Assembly: GCF_036226685.1 (NCBI RefSeq)
Contig: NZ_CP109009.1
Span: 4,650,001-4,714,000, forward strand
Origin: Streptomyces sp. NBC_00690
GTDB lineage: Bacteria; Actinomycetota; Actinomycetes; Streptomycetales; Streptomycetaceae
Length of the DNA: 64,000 bases
Direction of reading: 5' to 3'
A program made the translations under genes and the position numbers. Within the stretch, counting starts at the first letter, position 1; each line of letters starts with the position of its first letter. Below the pieces are notes generated by a model that was not told the DNA's origin, did no database searches, and saw only the letters and a program-made list of their open reading frames with translations. Positions 1-9,058 of the stretch are shown in pieces.

Positions 1-1920
1 CGTCGAGTCGTCGGGCCCAAGCCCGAGATGCCGCTGATGAAGGACCACTCCCAGACTCCGCGGGTGTCCGTGGGCCCCATGGCCCCTGACGGCTCCTTCC
101 AACTGCTCTCGGTCTCCGTCACCGGAAACATGAACGACCCCGGGCTCCGGGAGATCTATCGGGAATTCCGTGACACCGCCGAGGAGGAATTCGGCGACAA
201 GGGAATGCGCGTCGGATTCACGGGCGGCATCGCCAGCACCACGGACACCGTGGAAGCCGGCGAATTCCGCGAGAAGATCATCGGCGTTCTGACGGTGGGC
301 CTGATCGTCCTGCTGAACGTACTGGTGTTCCGCAGTGTGCTCGCCGCGCTGCTCCCGTTGATCGCGGTGTCGTTGATCGGTGGCGTCGCCGCCGGAGCGG
401 TGGCCGGATCGGCGGAGCTCTTCGACATCAAGCTCGATGCGTCCACACCGTCCCTCATCACCGTTGTGCTGCTGGGCATCGGCATCGACTACTTCCTCTT
501 CCTGCTCTTCCGGTTCCGTGAGCAGTTGCGCACCCACCCGGAGCAGGACGCGGTGACGGCGGCGACCGAGACGGCGGGACGGGTGGGCAACGCCATCCTG
601 TCCGCGGGGCTCACGATCGTCGCGGCGTTCGCCACACTGGGTGTCGCGAGCTTCGGGCAGTTCCGGGTCCTCGGCCCGGCGATCGCCATCTCCGTGCTCG
701 TGATGCTGCTGGCGAGCCTCACCCTGATGCCCGCACTCCTGGCGGTCAGCGGACGTGCCATGTTCTGGCCCTCGAAGGCGTGGAAGAAGGAACGCCAGGG
801 CGGCGTCAGTGCCCGCCTCGGGCTGGAGATCACCCGACGGCCCGTGCGCTACCTCCTCGGCACCCTGGCGTTGCTGGGGGTGCTGTCGGCCGGTGTGGTC
901 GGTGTGAAGATGAGCTACGACCCGGCCGGTCTGCCCGAGACGGACGCGGTCAAGGTCGCCGCGGAGATCTCCCGCAGCCTGCCCGCGGGCGCCACCGATC
1001 CGCACACCGTCTACGTCCGCAGCGAGAGCGGCACCCTGCGGCCGGACGCACTGTCCGGTCTGACCAACTCGCTCGCCAAGGTCGAAGGAGTGGGGCAGGT
1101 GGCTTCGCCCACCCTCAACCCCGATCGCACGGCCGCCCGCATCGATGTGATCCTGGCCGTCAAGTCCGACACCCAACAGGCCCGTGACCTGGTGTCCGGC
1201 CCCGTACGATCCGCCATCGAGAAGAACACCCCCGAGAACACCGAAGCGCACATCACGGGCACAGCGGCCGTCTTCGCCGACATCGCGACCGCCGTGGAGA
1301 AGGACCTACGGCTGGTCTTTCCGATCGCAGCCGCTCTGATCGCCCTGATCCTGCTCCTGCTGCTGCGTTCGGTGCTGGCCCCGCTGGTGCTCATGATCGC
1401 GGTGGGACTGGGATTCGCGGCCACCCTCGGTGCGGGCACCTTGGCCTTCCAACACCTGCTGGACCGACCGGGCATCTCGTTCACACTGCCGTTGGTGCTG
1501 TTCCTCTTCGTCGTCGCACTCGGCACCGACTACAACATCCTCATCAGCGACCGGATCAGGGAAGAGATGGACAAGCCGGTCTCCGTGCGGCACGCCGTGG
1601 CCGAGGCCGTGCGTCACACCGCACCCGCCATCGCCACCGCGGGCCTGGTGCTCGCGGGTTCCTTCGCCAGCCTGGTCGCCAACCCGGCGACCCAGGAGGT
1701 CGGCTTCGCCACCGCCCTGGGCATCGTGTTGTCCTCGTTCGTGCTGTCGATCGTCCTGGTCCCGGCGGTGGCCGTACTGCTGGGCCGTGGACTGTGGTGG
1801 CCGCGGCGACCTGACCGCACCGCGGGGCGCCATGCCTCGGAACGCCAGGAAACCCAGCCAGCCGAGCAGGCCCACCCGTACCCGGCGCAGCAACTCCACG
1901 ACGAGTACCCGGTCCGCTAA
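1..1920 (+). CDS. MMPL-family RND transporter, 5'-truncated by the window edge
   Basis: Inner-membrane exporter of the actinobacterial MMPL/RND superfamily. The reading frame is open from base 1 through an internal ATG at 28, so the true start lies left of the window and about 639 C-terminal residues are visible. Two membrane blocks are present, each a set of hydrophobic helices ending in the family signature: GIGIDYFLFLLFRFREQL in the first half and ALGTDYNILISDRIREEM in the second. The Asp in GIDY/GTDY is the usual proton-relay residue. An extracytoplasmic domain of about 100 residues separates the two halves, and the tail is short, charged and polar. MMPL proteins move lipids, siderophores or drugs by proton-motive force; the substrate here cannot be inferred. 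No partner gene is visible downstream. Confidence 0.9.
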   Translation, partial: RRVVGPKPEMPLMKDHSQTPRVSVGPMAPDGSFQLLSVSVTGNMNDPGLREIYREFRDTAEEEFGDKGMRVGFTGGIASTTDTVEAGEFREKIIGVLTVGLIVLLNVLVFRSVLAALLPLIAVSLIGGVAAGAVAGSAELFDIKLDASTPSLITVVLLGIGIDYFLFLLFRFREQLRTHPEQDAVTAATETAGRVGNAILSAGLTIVAAFATLGVASFGQFRVLGPAIAISVLVMLLASLTLMPALLAVSGRAMFWPSKAWKKERQGGVSARLGLEITRRPVRYLLGTLALLGVLSAGVVGVKMSYDPAGLPETDAVKVAAEISRSLPAGATDPHTVYVRSESGTLRPDALSGLTNSLAKVEGVGQVASPTLNPDRTAARIDVILAVKSDTQQARDLVSGPVRSAIEKNTPENTEAHITGTAAVFADIATAVEKDLRLVFPIAAALIALILLLLLRSVLAPLVLMIAVGLGFAATLGAGTLAFQHLLDRPGISFTLPLVLFLFVVALGTDYNILISDRIREEMDKPVSVRHAVAEAVRHTAPAIATAGLVLAGSFASLVANPATQEVGFATALGIVLSSFVLSIVLVPAVAVLLGRGLWWPRRPDRTAGRHASERQETQPAEQAHPYPAQQLHDEYPVR

Positions 1921-2070
1921 CACGGCCTGGCACATCGACGACCGTCGGCCCGGATCCCCGCCCGCCTCACCAGGAGGGGAGCGGACGATCCGGGCCAGCG
2001 GTTGTCGAGAAGTCCGGCGTCAAGGAGTCCGGCGCTGCGGCGGACGAAAAGATCGTCAGCCGGGGCGGGT

Positions 2071-2469
2071 TCAGGCGAGCAGCTTCTCCTTCGCCTTCTG
2101 GAAGTCATCGTCGCTGATGACGCCCCGCTCCTTCAGCTCCGCCAGTCGGGCGAGGTCATTCACCCCGTTGCCTCCGCCACCACCGGAGCCGGCTGCATCG
2201 CGGACGTACGCCTTGAAGGCGGCGTCCCGGTCCTGGACTGCCTGGAGGTCGCGCTTGCCCATGGACTTGCCCCGGACGATCAAGTAGATCAGGACGCCCA
2301 CATAGGGCAGCACGATGACCAGGACGACCCAGCCGGCCTTGCCCCAACCGTGCAGCTCGTGGTCGCGGAAGATGTCGCCGACGACCTTGAACAGCAGGAA
2401 CAGCCACATGATCCAGAGGAAGAACCAGAGCATGGTCCAGAACAGGTTGAGAAGCGGATAGTCGTCCAC
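2071..2469 (-). CDS. small membrane protein with PLDc_N and SHOCT domains
   Basis: A 132-residue protein. Residues 1-70 hold two hydrophobic helices of the PLDc_N (phospholipase D/nuclease N-terminal) type, with a long aromatic first helix, a short HELHGWGKAGW loop, then VVLVIVLPYVGVLIYLIVRG. The extreme C terminus is a SHOCT domain (LARLAELKERGVISDDDF followed by QKAKEKLLA), a short oligomerisation motif found at protein termini. A Gly-rich linker joins the two. This architecture is common in Streptomyces, and no enzymatic function is known for it because the catalytic PLD part is absent. It is transcribed alone on the minus strand. Confidence 0.85.
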   Translation of the reverse strand: MDDYPLLNLFWTMLWFFLWIMWLFLLFKVVGDIFRDHELHGWGKAGWVVLVIVLPYVGVLIYLIVRGKSMGKRDLQAVQDRDAAFKAYVRDAAGSGGGGGNGVNDLARLAELKERGVISDDDFQKAKEKLLA

Positions 2470-2902
2470 GGTCGGCTCCGTTCACTTGGGACCGCGATGT
2501 GCTGCCGGGGCAACGCCCGGTGCGTCCGCAGGGGCGGTACCCCGGTCCCGGCCCCGTTGCGCTCGTGGGGTCGGCACTGCGGGGCGCATCGGACCCCGGT
2601 GCGGGGCAGCTCCGCCGATGAGCCCGGGCCACTCCGTTCCGGGAGTCGTTGGCTTCAGTCAAGGAGGGACCGGTGGCCGGCGCACCTTCATCTACGCCGT
2701 TCGGGTGTTCCTCTGCTGTCGACAGCCTGCACGGTCGAGGGTTCCGTACGGACCGCGGGCCTGGCCGGCCAGCCGCGGGCGGTGTTGCCGGCCGGACGGC
2801 CAGCACGCGATGATTTTCGTCCGCCGCGACCGGTACGTATGGGTTGTGCTCCTTCTCGCTGCTCACTCAAGTGCGCCTACCGGCGCGCAGAGGGGTGAGT
2901 CC
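2470..2902. other. intergenic region, no gene recognised
   Basis: 433 bp between the start of the PLDc_N/SHOCT gene and the end of the AraC regulator, both on the minus strand. It should carry the promoter of the small membrane protein. Frames open here give low-complexity Arg/Pro/Gly products with no family resemblance. Confidence 0.5.
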
Positions 2903-3766
2903 TCAGCCGGTGTCGTTCCGGCGCAGCTCGCGGACATAGCGGCCTGGGGTCACTCCGTACTCCTTCGCGAACGCCGCCACGAAGGCCGACGGGCTGGCGT
3001 ACCCGACGCGGTGGGCGACAGTGGTGACTCCTTCGACCCCCAGCAGGACCCGGGCCGTCCGCAGTCGCAGCCGGGTGCGCCAGTGGGTGTAGGGCATCTG
3101 GAACTCGCGCAGGAAGTCGCGCTGGAGGGTCTTGGCGCTGATGTGGAGCCGTGCCGCCCACTCGTCGAGCGGGGTGTCGTCGCTGGGGTCGTGCGAGAGC
3201 GCCCGGGCGACGGCCAGGGCATGACCGTGCCCAGTAGGGCCGGTGGGGCGGGAGTCCTTAGGGGTCGCCGCTGGCCGGCCGGGTCGGGTGGCGCTCGCGG
3301 TGACCTCGAAGGACGAGGGGCGCAGGGCCGTCATCAGATGCTCCCGGGCATCCAGCGCTGTGTCCTCGTCGCACCCCGGGCTGCCCATCGTCTCGATGAG
3401 CCGCGCCACCTCGCGGTCGATCTCGACCGGGCCCGTGCGCAGGTCCGCCAGTGCGTCGGGCGTCTGGCGCAGACAGATCCGGTAGACGGTCTGCCGGTCC
3501 GACGCGCGCACCTCGTGGTTCACGGCCCGTTCCGACCAGAACCCTTCCTGCGGGCCGACGAAGCGGCTGTGCCTCCCGTAGACCGTGGACAGCATTCCGT
3601 CGGGTGACCAGTAGAGCTGATGGAGGAAGTCCTGTCGGTTGGCGCCGAACTCCAGTGCTCCCGCTGAGAGATAGCGGAACACGAGGATGCCGGAGGGGCG
3701 CCCGAGCCCGTATCCGTACTCCTCACAGCGGGCCGGAGCCGTTCTGATGTGTCCTGTGGCCGACAT
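2903..3766 (-). CDS. AraC-family transcriptional regulator of the siderophore uptake operon
   Basis: A 287-residue regulator. The C-terminal ~100 residues form a double helix-turn-helix of the AraC/XylS type (LDEWAARLHISAKTLQRDF, then VAHRVGYASPSAFVAAFAKE and the GVTPGRYVRELR ending). The N-terminal part looks like a cupin-type ligand-binding domain. The frame extends upstream to 3859, but that extension would translate the iron box, and its starts at 3787 and 3781 lack a Shine-Dalgarno. The ATG at 3766 is preceded by AGGA with six bases spacing, so I chose it. The gene is divergent from the siderophore-binding lipoprotein gene and shares its control region. It probably activates iron uptake in response to an iron-siderophore signal (inference from position). 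Confidence 0.88.
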   Translation of the reverse strand: MSATGHIRTAPARCEEYGYGLGRPSGILVFRYLSAGALEFGANRQDFLHQLYWSPDGMLSTVYGRHSRFVGPQEGFWSERAVNHEVRASDRQTVYRICLRQTPDALADLRTGPVEIDREVARLIETMGSPGCDEDTALDAREHLMTALRPSSFEVTASATRPGRPAATPKDSRPTGPTGHGHALAVARALSHDPSDDTPLDEWAARLHISAKTLQRDFLREFQMPYTHWRTRLRLRTARVLLGVEGVTTVAHRVGYASPSAFVAAFAKEYGVTPGRYVRELRRNDTG

Positions 3767-3797
3767 GAACTGTCCTGTCATCGACATCGAAACGAAA

Positions 3798-3816
3798 TCA
3801 GGTAAGGCTAGCCTAA
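3798..3816. promoter_or_regulatory. iron box (DmdR/IdeR-type operator)
   Basis: The 19-bp sequence TCAGGTAAGGCTAGCCTAA matches the actinobacterial DmdR/IdeR consensus TTAGGTTAGGCTAACCTAA at 16 of 19 positions and is near-palindromic. It lies 61 bp upstream of the siderophore-binding protein start (3877) and 32 bp upstream of the chosen AraC start (3766). It could repress both directions when iron is replete. Confidence 0.85.
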
Positions 3817-3876
3817 GCAAGTCGCCCGCAGGTTCCGGGGTGGCGTACTGGCTGTGCACCCCGAAGGAACGCGCTC

Positions 3877-4872
3877 ATGTCCTCTCGTCCCTCACTCCGT
3901 CTCACCGGAGCTCTGGCGCTCACGACCGCCCTGTTGGCCGGTTGCGGCTCGTCCGACTCCGACGCCTCGTCCACGGCGGACAAGACCCGGGTCTACGCGG
4001 CGGACAACGGCAAGATCAAGATCCCCGTCAAGCCGGAGCGGGTCGTCGCCACAGGCTATGCGGTGCCGGTGCTGATCGAGGCGGAAGCGCCGCTGGTGGG
4101 CATATCCACCTGGGACCGGGGGCTGGCGATGATGGAGAAGGACGACCTCGCCACCTACAACAAGCTGAAGAAGGTCGCGGGCGCCATGGCCGCGGAGACG
4201 AACTACGAGGCCATCGCCTCCGTCAAGCCGGACCTCATCGTCATCGGAGTGCCCAAGCCGGTGCTCGCCGACATCGACATCAAGCGGCTTGAGACCATCG
4301 CCCCCGTGGTCGCGATCGGTCCTACCCGGCCGTCCGCCTGGCGTGAACTGTCCGAGCGGCAGTCCGATGCCGCCGGTCGTCTCGACGACTTCGAGAAGGG
4401 CCGCGAGACCTACAAGAAGAAGTCCTCCGAGCTGACCGCCAAGTACGCCGATGCACTGGGCGGCCTGGAGTTCGGTCACGTCGGCGGCTACGGAGACATC
4501 GCGAAGGGCACCTTCCAGCGGGAGTTCGGCTCGTCCTGGGGCACCAACATCGCCCAGGACATCGGGGTCAAGTACCCCGGTGAAGTGGCCAAGAAGGGTG
4601 GCGGCGCACTCGATGTCGCCGAGTTCCCCTCCATCGAGAAGCTGCCCCAGAGCCTCGGCAGCGCCGATGCCATCACCTACTCCGTGGAGGACGACGGATC
4701 GGTGAGCGAGGCGGTGCAGTACGTGCTCGACTCCAAGCTGTGGAAGAACCTGCCCGCGGTCAAGGCCGGCAAGGTCTTCCCGCTCAAGTACACCGAAGCG
4801 GCCACCTACACCTCCGCCCTGAAGACCCTGGACGCCGTCGACGAGGCGCTCGCGCCGCTGCTCAAGCCATGA
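3877..4872 (+). CDS. iron-siderophore ABC transporter substrate-binding lipoprotein
   Basis: A 331-residue extracytoplasmic binding protein of the FepB/FhuD/cluster A-8 type. It begins with a lipoprotein signal peptide ending in the lipobox LLAGC (Cys about residue 24), so it is anchored to the outer face of the membrane. The body shows the two-lobed pattern of this family: PERVVATGY, then an EAPLVGISTWDRG segment, YEAIASVKPDLIVIG, and a C-terminal lobe with the Pro-Ser-Ile-Glu-Lys segment. It captures ferric siderophores for the downstream permeases. It is the first gene of a five-gene operon under the iron box and overlaps the next gene by ATGA. The siderophore cannot be named; no biosynthetic genes are nearby. 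Confidence 0.93.
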   Translation: MSSRPSLRLTGALALTTALLAGCGSSDSDASSTADKTRVYAADNGKIKIPVKPERVVATGYAVPVLIEAEAPLVGISTWDRGLAMMEKDDLATYNKLKKVAGAMAAETNYEAIASVKPDLIVIGVPKPVLADIDIKRLETIAPVVAIGPTRPSAWRELSERQSDAAGRLDDFEKGRETYKKKSSELTAKYADALGGLEFGHVGGYGDIAKGTFQREFGSSWGTNIAQDIGVKYPGEVAKKGGGALDVAEFPSIEKLPQSLGSADAITYSVEDDGSVSEAVQYVLDSKLWKNLPAVKAGKVFPLKYTEAATYTSALKTLDAVDEALAPLLKP

Positions 4873-5732
4873 GCACGCCCCCACAGCACCACCGCCATGA
4901 GCCGCAGGGCCGCCAGGACCCGGGCGGCCGGGTCGCAGCCCACCACCGGGAAGGCCGCGGTATCGCCCGCATCGGGTACCCGATCGGCATCCGCACCGTC
5001 GAGGTCCTCCGCACAGAGCAGTTGAACCCGCACATGCTGCGGCTGACCCTCGGTGGGCCCGCGCTCGACGGCTTCCACACCCACCAGGCCGACGACCACG
5101 TCAAGCTCGTCTTCCCCGATGCGGACGGCGCGCTCCGGCTGCCCACCGCCAACGCGGAACTCGCCCTCGACTGGCCCCGCCCCCTGCCCACCACCCGTAA
5201 GTACACCGTCCGGCGCTTCGACGCCGACACCCGCGAACTGGACCTCGACTTCGTGGTCCACACCGGCGGCATCGCCTCCGAGTGGGCACGCGCGGCCCGG
5301 CCGGGCGATCAGATAGCGATCGCCGGCCCACCCGGAGCCAAGGCGTTCCCGCACGCGTACGACCACTACGTGTTCGCCGTCGACGCCACCGCCCTCCCTG
5401 CCGCCGCCCGCTGGTTGGAGGAGTCGTCGCAGGACGTCTCGGCGGACCTCGTGATCGAGACCGGCCACTCCGAGGAGCACGCCTATCCGCTCGCCCACCG
5501 CGACGGGGTGCGCATTACCCGCCTGGTGCGCGAGGACGACCGGTCGCACCTCGCGGCGACCGTCACCGCACTGACCCTCCCCACCTCGGCCACCTCGTCC
5601 GCTCCGCGGATCTTCCTGTTCGCAGCCGGCGAGGCGGAGGACATCAAACCCCTGCGCGCCTGGGCCAAGGGCCGGCTGGACGCCCTGTTCACGGGGTACT
5701 GGAAGCGCGGAGTCGCCGGCCTTGAGGACTGA
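4869..5732 (+). CDS. siderophore-interacting protein (FAD-dependent ferric-siderophore reductase)
   Basis: A 287-residue cytoplasmic flavoprotein of the SIP/ViuB family. It probably releases iron from imported ferric siderophores by reduction with NAD(P)H. The FAD-binding beta-barrel carries the RKYTVRRFD motif (family pattern R-x-Y-[TS]-x-R), followed by a DLDFVVHTGG segment and the GPPGAKAF turn. The C-terminal SIP domain includes the FLFAAGEAEDIKPLRAW segment. The start is the ATG at 4869, which overlaps the stop of the binding-protein gene (ATGA) and so implies translational coupling. The first ~30 residues are His/Arg/Gln-rich and poorly conserved. Confidence 0.92.
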   Translation: MSTPPQHHRHEPQGRQDPGGRVAAHHREGRGIARIGYPIGIRTVEVLRTEQLNPHMLRLTLGGPALDGFHTHQADDHVKLVFPDADGALRLPTANAELALDWPRPLPTTRKYTVRRFDADTRELDLDFVVHTGGIASEWARAARPGDQIAIAGPPGAKAFPHAYDHYVFAVDATALPAAARWLEESSQDVSADLVIETGHSEEHAYPLAHRDGVRITRLVREDDRSHLAATVTALTLPTSATSSAPRIFLFAAGEAEDIKPLRAWAKGRLDALFTGYWKRGVAGLED

Positions 5733-6801
5733 TCCGCCGACCGTCGCCGCGAAGACTGCTCCACACCCCGCCAGGGGAGCGGAGCAGTCTCCGGCGTCCG
5801 GGCCCGACCGCGCACCGGGGGAGGGGCCGGCCAAGGCCGTGTTCCTCCTCGCCGGTGTCGCCCTGCTGCTGCTCGTCGCCGGTGCGAGCGTCGGCATCGG
5901 CGCACAGACGGTCGCCCCCGCCGACATCTGGCGGTCCTTCACCGACTACACCGGCGCCGACCACCAACTGATCATCCGCGACATCCGGGTGCCCAGGACG
6001 GTCCTCGGCATCGGCGCCGGAGCCGCCCTCGCCGTCGCGGGCGCCCTGATGCAGACGCTGACCCGCAACCCCCTCGCCGAACCCGGCATCCTCGGTGTGA
6101 CCGCGGGCGCGGGCTTCGCCATCACCCTGGGCACCGTCTTCGGGATCGCGCGGTCCCAGCCGGCGCAGTTGGCGTTGGCTCTCCTCGGAGCGCTGCTCGC
6201 CGCGCTCGCCGTCCACTTCGTGGGGCGGACCTCGCCACTGCGGCTGGTCCTCGCGGGCATCGCCCTCAGTTCCGTACTCGCCGGCGTATCGCTCGGGTTG
6301 CGGCTGGTGTTCCCGGATGTCTTCGACCACTTCCGGTTCTGGGCCGTCGGTTCACTGGCCGGGCGGGAGCAACTGCCGATAGCCCTGCCGATGCTCACCA
6401 TCGCCGCCGCACTCATCGCGGCGATGGCCCTCACCAAGGCCCTGAACGCCCTGTCGTTGGGGGAGGACGTCGCCCACGCACTCGGCATCCACGTCGTACG
6501 CTCCCGGATCGCGGTCCTCGCGGTGATCACCGTGCTCGCCGGCGCCGCCACCGCGGTGGCCGGGCCGATCGTCTTCCTGGGACTGATGGTTCCGCACATC
6601 GCCCGACGGCTGGCCGGCGCCTCCGTGCCCTGGCTCATGGCGTACTCACTCGTCCTGGGCCCGGTGCTGCTGCTGGTCTCCGACATCGGCGCCCGAGTGG
6701 TGCTCACCACCGGTGAAGTGCCCGTGGCCGTCATCACCGCCTTCCTCGGCGCCCCGGTCCTCATCTGGACCGTCCGCCGCCACGGGGCGATGGCCCCATG
6801 A
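5722..6801 (+). CDS. FecCD-family ABC permease for iron-siderophore import (first subunit)
   Basis: A 359-residue polytopic membrane protein with about ten hydrophobic helices. FecCD hallmarks include the MQTLTRNPLAEPGILGVTAG segment and the cytoplasmic coupling helix region with its ...EDVAHALGIHV... segment. The chosen start is a TTG at 5722, 11 bp inside the end of the siderophore-interacting gene; the N-terminal ~35 residues are polar. It pairs with the next gene to form the transmembrane channel of the BtuCD-fold importer. The operon order binding protein-reductase-permease-permease-ATPase is complete. Confidence 0.93.
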   Translation: MRTDPPTVAAKTAPHPARGAEQSPASGPDRAPGEGPAKAVFLLAGVALLLLVAGASVGIGAQTVAPADIWRSFTDYTGADHQLIIRDIRVPRTVLGIGAGAALAVAGALMQTLTRNPLAEPGILGVTAGAGFAITLGTVFGIARSQPAQLALALLGALLAALAVHFVGRTSPLRLVLAGIALSSVLAGVSLGLRLVFPDVFDHFRFWAVGSLAGREQLPIALPMLTIAAALIAAMALTKALNALSLGEDVAHALGIHVVRSRIAVLAVITVLAGAATAVAGPIVFLGLMVPHIARRLAGASVPWLMAYSLVLGPVLLLVSDIGARVVLTTGEVPVAVITAFLGAPVLIWTVRRHGAMAP

Positions 6802-7823
6802 ACCTGCTCACCCAAGACGCTCCGGCGCTGCCGAGGGCCTTCGGCCCCGAACGTCGTACGGTCATGGGCTGTGCGGTGCTCCTCGCCGTACTTCTGGTGC
6901 TCGCCGTCGCCGGCCTGTGCCGGGGGGACACCTGGAACACCCCGCTGGAAGCACTCGCCGCGCTCACCGGACGGGGTGAGTCCGTGGTCGTCGTACAGGA
7001 ATGGCGACTGCCCCGCGTCACCGCGGGAATCGCCTTCGGCGCGCTCCTCGGCTGCGCGGGCGCCGTCTTCCAGAACCTCACCCGCAATGCGCTGGGCAGC
7101 CCGGACGTCATCGGCCTCGACGCCGGCGCCTACACCGGCGCCCTCGTCGCGATCACCGTGCTCGCCGGGACCTCCGCACAACTCGCCGTCGGCTCGGTCA
7201 TGGGTGGACTCCTGGCCGCTGCGGTCATCGTGCTGCTGTCGGTGCGCTCCGGGATCAGCGGGATGCGGCTCATCGTCATCGGCATCGCGGTCAACGCCAT
7301 GCTCACCGCGTTCAACTCCTGGATCGTGCTCCGCGCCGAACTCGACGTCGCCTTCGCCGCCGCCGGCTGGAGCGCGGGTTCCCTCAACGGCATCGGCTGG
7401 GACGACCTCACCCTGCCCCTGTGCGTTGCCGTGGCACTCGCGGCACTGCTCGTCGGGGTCTCCCGCGCCATGCACCAGACCGCGCTGGGCGATGAACTCG
7501 CCATCACCTCCGGCGTCAGCCTGGGCCGACACCGAATGCTGACCATCGTCGCCGGAGTGGGGTGCACCGCCATCGTGACCGCCGTCGCAGGACCGATTGC
7601 CTTCATCGCGCTGGCCGCACCCCAGATCGGCCGCCGTCTCACCGCGGCGCCCGGCGTGCCCCTGCTGCCGTCCGCCCTGACCGGCGCGGTGCTGCTGTTG
7701 GCAGCCGACCTGGTCGCCCAGACCCTCATCGCCCCCATCGCGCTCCCGGTCGGAGTGGTGACGACCGCGATCGGCGGGCTCTATCTGCTCTGGCTGCTCA
7801 TCAAGGAAGTCAACCGACCGTGA
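6798..7823 (+). CDS. FecCD-family ABC permease for iron-siderophore import (second subunit)
   Basis: A 341-residue polytopic membrane protein paralogous to its upstream neighbour. It shows the equivalent FQNLTRNALGSPDVIGLDAG segment and about ten hydrophobic helices. The start ATG overlaps the stop of the first permease (ATGA), and its own stop overlaps the GTG of the ATPase gene. The two permeases should form a heterodimer. Confidence 0.93.
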   Translation: MNLLTQDAPALPRAFGPERRTVMGCAVLLAVLLVLAVAGLCRGDTWNTPLEALAALTGRGESVVVVQEWRLPRVTAGIAFGALLGCAGAVFQNLTRNALGSPDVIGLDAGAYTGALVAITVLAGTSAQLAVGSVMGGLLAAAVIVLLSVRSGISGMRLIVIGIAVNAMLTAFNSWIVLRAELDVAFAAAGWSAGSLNGIGWDDLTLPLCVAVALAALLVGVSRAMHQTALGDELAITSGVSLGRHRMLTIVAGVGCTAIVTAVAGPIAFIALAAPQIGRRLTAAPGVPLLPSALTGAVLLLAADLVAQTLIAPIALPVGVVTTAIGGLYLLWLLIKEVNRP

Positions 7824-8596
7824 CCGCACGACTGACCGCACAGGACCTCACTCTGGCCTACGGCGACCGGACGGTCGCCACCCATCTCACGCTCACCGTC
7901 CCCGACGGCGCGTTCACCGCGATCGTGGGCGCCAACGCCTCGGGCAAGTCAACCCTGCTGAGGGCCTTCGTCCGGCTGCTCAAGCCCACTGCCGGAACGG
8001 TCTCCTTCGACGGGCGTGACATCGCCGTCTACAAGCCCAAGGCGATCGCGCAGCAGATCGGATTCCTCCCCCAGGAACTCACCGCGCCGGACAACCTCCT
8101 GGTGCGCCAACTGATCGCCAGGGGACGCTTCCCACACCGCTCGGCGCTCTCGCTCGGCACCGCCGATGATGAACGCGCCGTGCGGGAGGCGATGGCGGCG
8201 GCCGGTGTCACCGAACTGGCGAACCGCCAGGTCACCGAGCTCTCCGGGGGGCAGCGCCAACGTGTCTGGGTGGCGATGGTGCTGGCGCAGGAGACCCCGT
8301 ATCTGCTTCTCGACGAGCCGACGACCTTCCTCGACCTGGCCCATCAGTACCAGTTGCTGGCCCTGCTGGCTGAGCTCCGGGACAAGGGGAGGACGGTGAT
8401 AGCGGTGCTCCACGACATCAACCAGGCGTGCCGGTTCGCCGATCATCTGGTGGCGATGAAGGAGGGCCGTGTCTTTGCCGAGGGGCCACCGTCCGAGATC
8501 GTTGACGCGCCCTTGATCGAAGAGGTCCTCGGGCTGCCCAACGTCGTCGTGCCGGACCCGGTGACCGGTACCCCGATGGTGGTCCCCGTCACCTGA
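7820..8596 (+). CDS. ABC transporter ATPase for iron-siderophore import
   Basis: A 258-residue cytoplasmic ATPase of the FepC/FhuC type. It has Walker A GANASGKST, the signature LSGGQRQRVW, Walker B YLLLDEPTTFLDL and the switch His in VLHDINQA. The frame is open from 7562, but the GTG at 7820 overlaps the permease stop (GTGA) and gives the normal N terminus (TARLTAQDLTLAYGDR), so it is taken as the start. It powers import by the two FecCD permeases and is the last gene of the iron-regulated operon. Confidence 0.93.
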   Translation: MTARLTAQDLTLAYGDRTVATHLTLTVPDGAFTAIVGANASGKSTLLRAFVRLLKPTAGTVSFDGRDIAVYKPKAIAQQIGFLPQELTAPDNLLVRQLIARGRFPHRSALSLGTADDERAVREAMAAAGVTELANRQVTELSGGQRQRVWVAMVLAQETPYLLLDEPTTFLDLAHQYQLLALLAELRDKGRTVIAVLHDINQACRFADHLVAMKEGRVFAEGPPSEIVDAPLIEEVLGLPNVVVPDPVTGTPMVVPVT

Positions 8597-8653
8597 CAGC
8601 CGCCTCCCGGCAGGGCCTGCCCCGATCCCCCGCCATCTGACAGCCGCCTCCCG
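8593..8653. repeat. 17-bp direct repeat, two copies
   Basis: CTGACAGCCGCCTCCCG occurs at 8593-8609, overlapping the stop codon of the ATPase gene, and again exactly at 8637-8653. The 44-bp period looks like a local duplication downstream of the operon. No function is evident. Confidence 0.7.
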
Positions 8654-9058
8654 ACCCCGCCCGCGCCGATCCCCCGACCCCGACCCGCGCCGGTGGACGC
8701 AGCCGTGGAGCCGTCGGTACGAAGCCGGCTGCGGGTGGTGCGAGATCCGGCCCCTCTGGGCGGACACCCACCCGCGGCGCAGGCGCATCCGGCCGTGTTG
8801 TCAGCGCACCTACGGCTGTGCGTGCCCTCCTGAGGACCGTGGCGGGTGCGCGGTATCCGCAGGACCGGGCGGCATCAGCAAAGCGGAATCACTCCCTCCG
8901 GCGTGGGTGGCAAGGCGTATTCAGGACGCCTCCACACAGTCCATTAGTCGTTGTGCGCACATGGGCACCCTGGCGGCCGGGTGCGGCTTGGCCGACGATG
9001 GGGCCGCCGGTGGACTCCCACCGACGGCGGTGGGCCGGGGTAGGCGAAGGGAGTCTCG
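8597..9058. other. intergenic region upstream of the RiPP-like cluster
   Basis: 462 bp between the siderophore ATPase and the short precursor ORF. It holds the second copy of the 17-bp repeat and must contain the terminator of the iron operon and the promoter of the RiPP-like cluster. I recognise no coding sequence in it. Confidence 0.5.

Noticed and set aside
3767..3859. Start of the AraC regulator at 3859
   Set aside because: The extension translates the iron box and lacks a ribosome-binding site; the ATG at 3766 has AGGA at suitable spacing.
5946..7841. A 631-codon open frame on the minus strand across the two siderophore permease genes
   Set aside because: Asp/Gly/Arg-rich antisense shadow of GC-rich genes; the plus-strand permeases have clear motifs, overlaps and operon structure.
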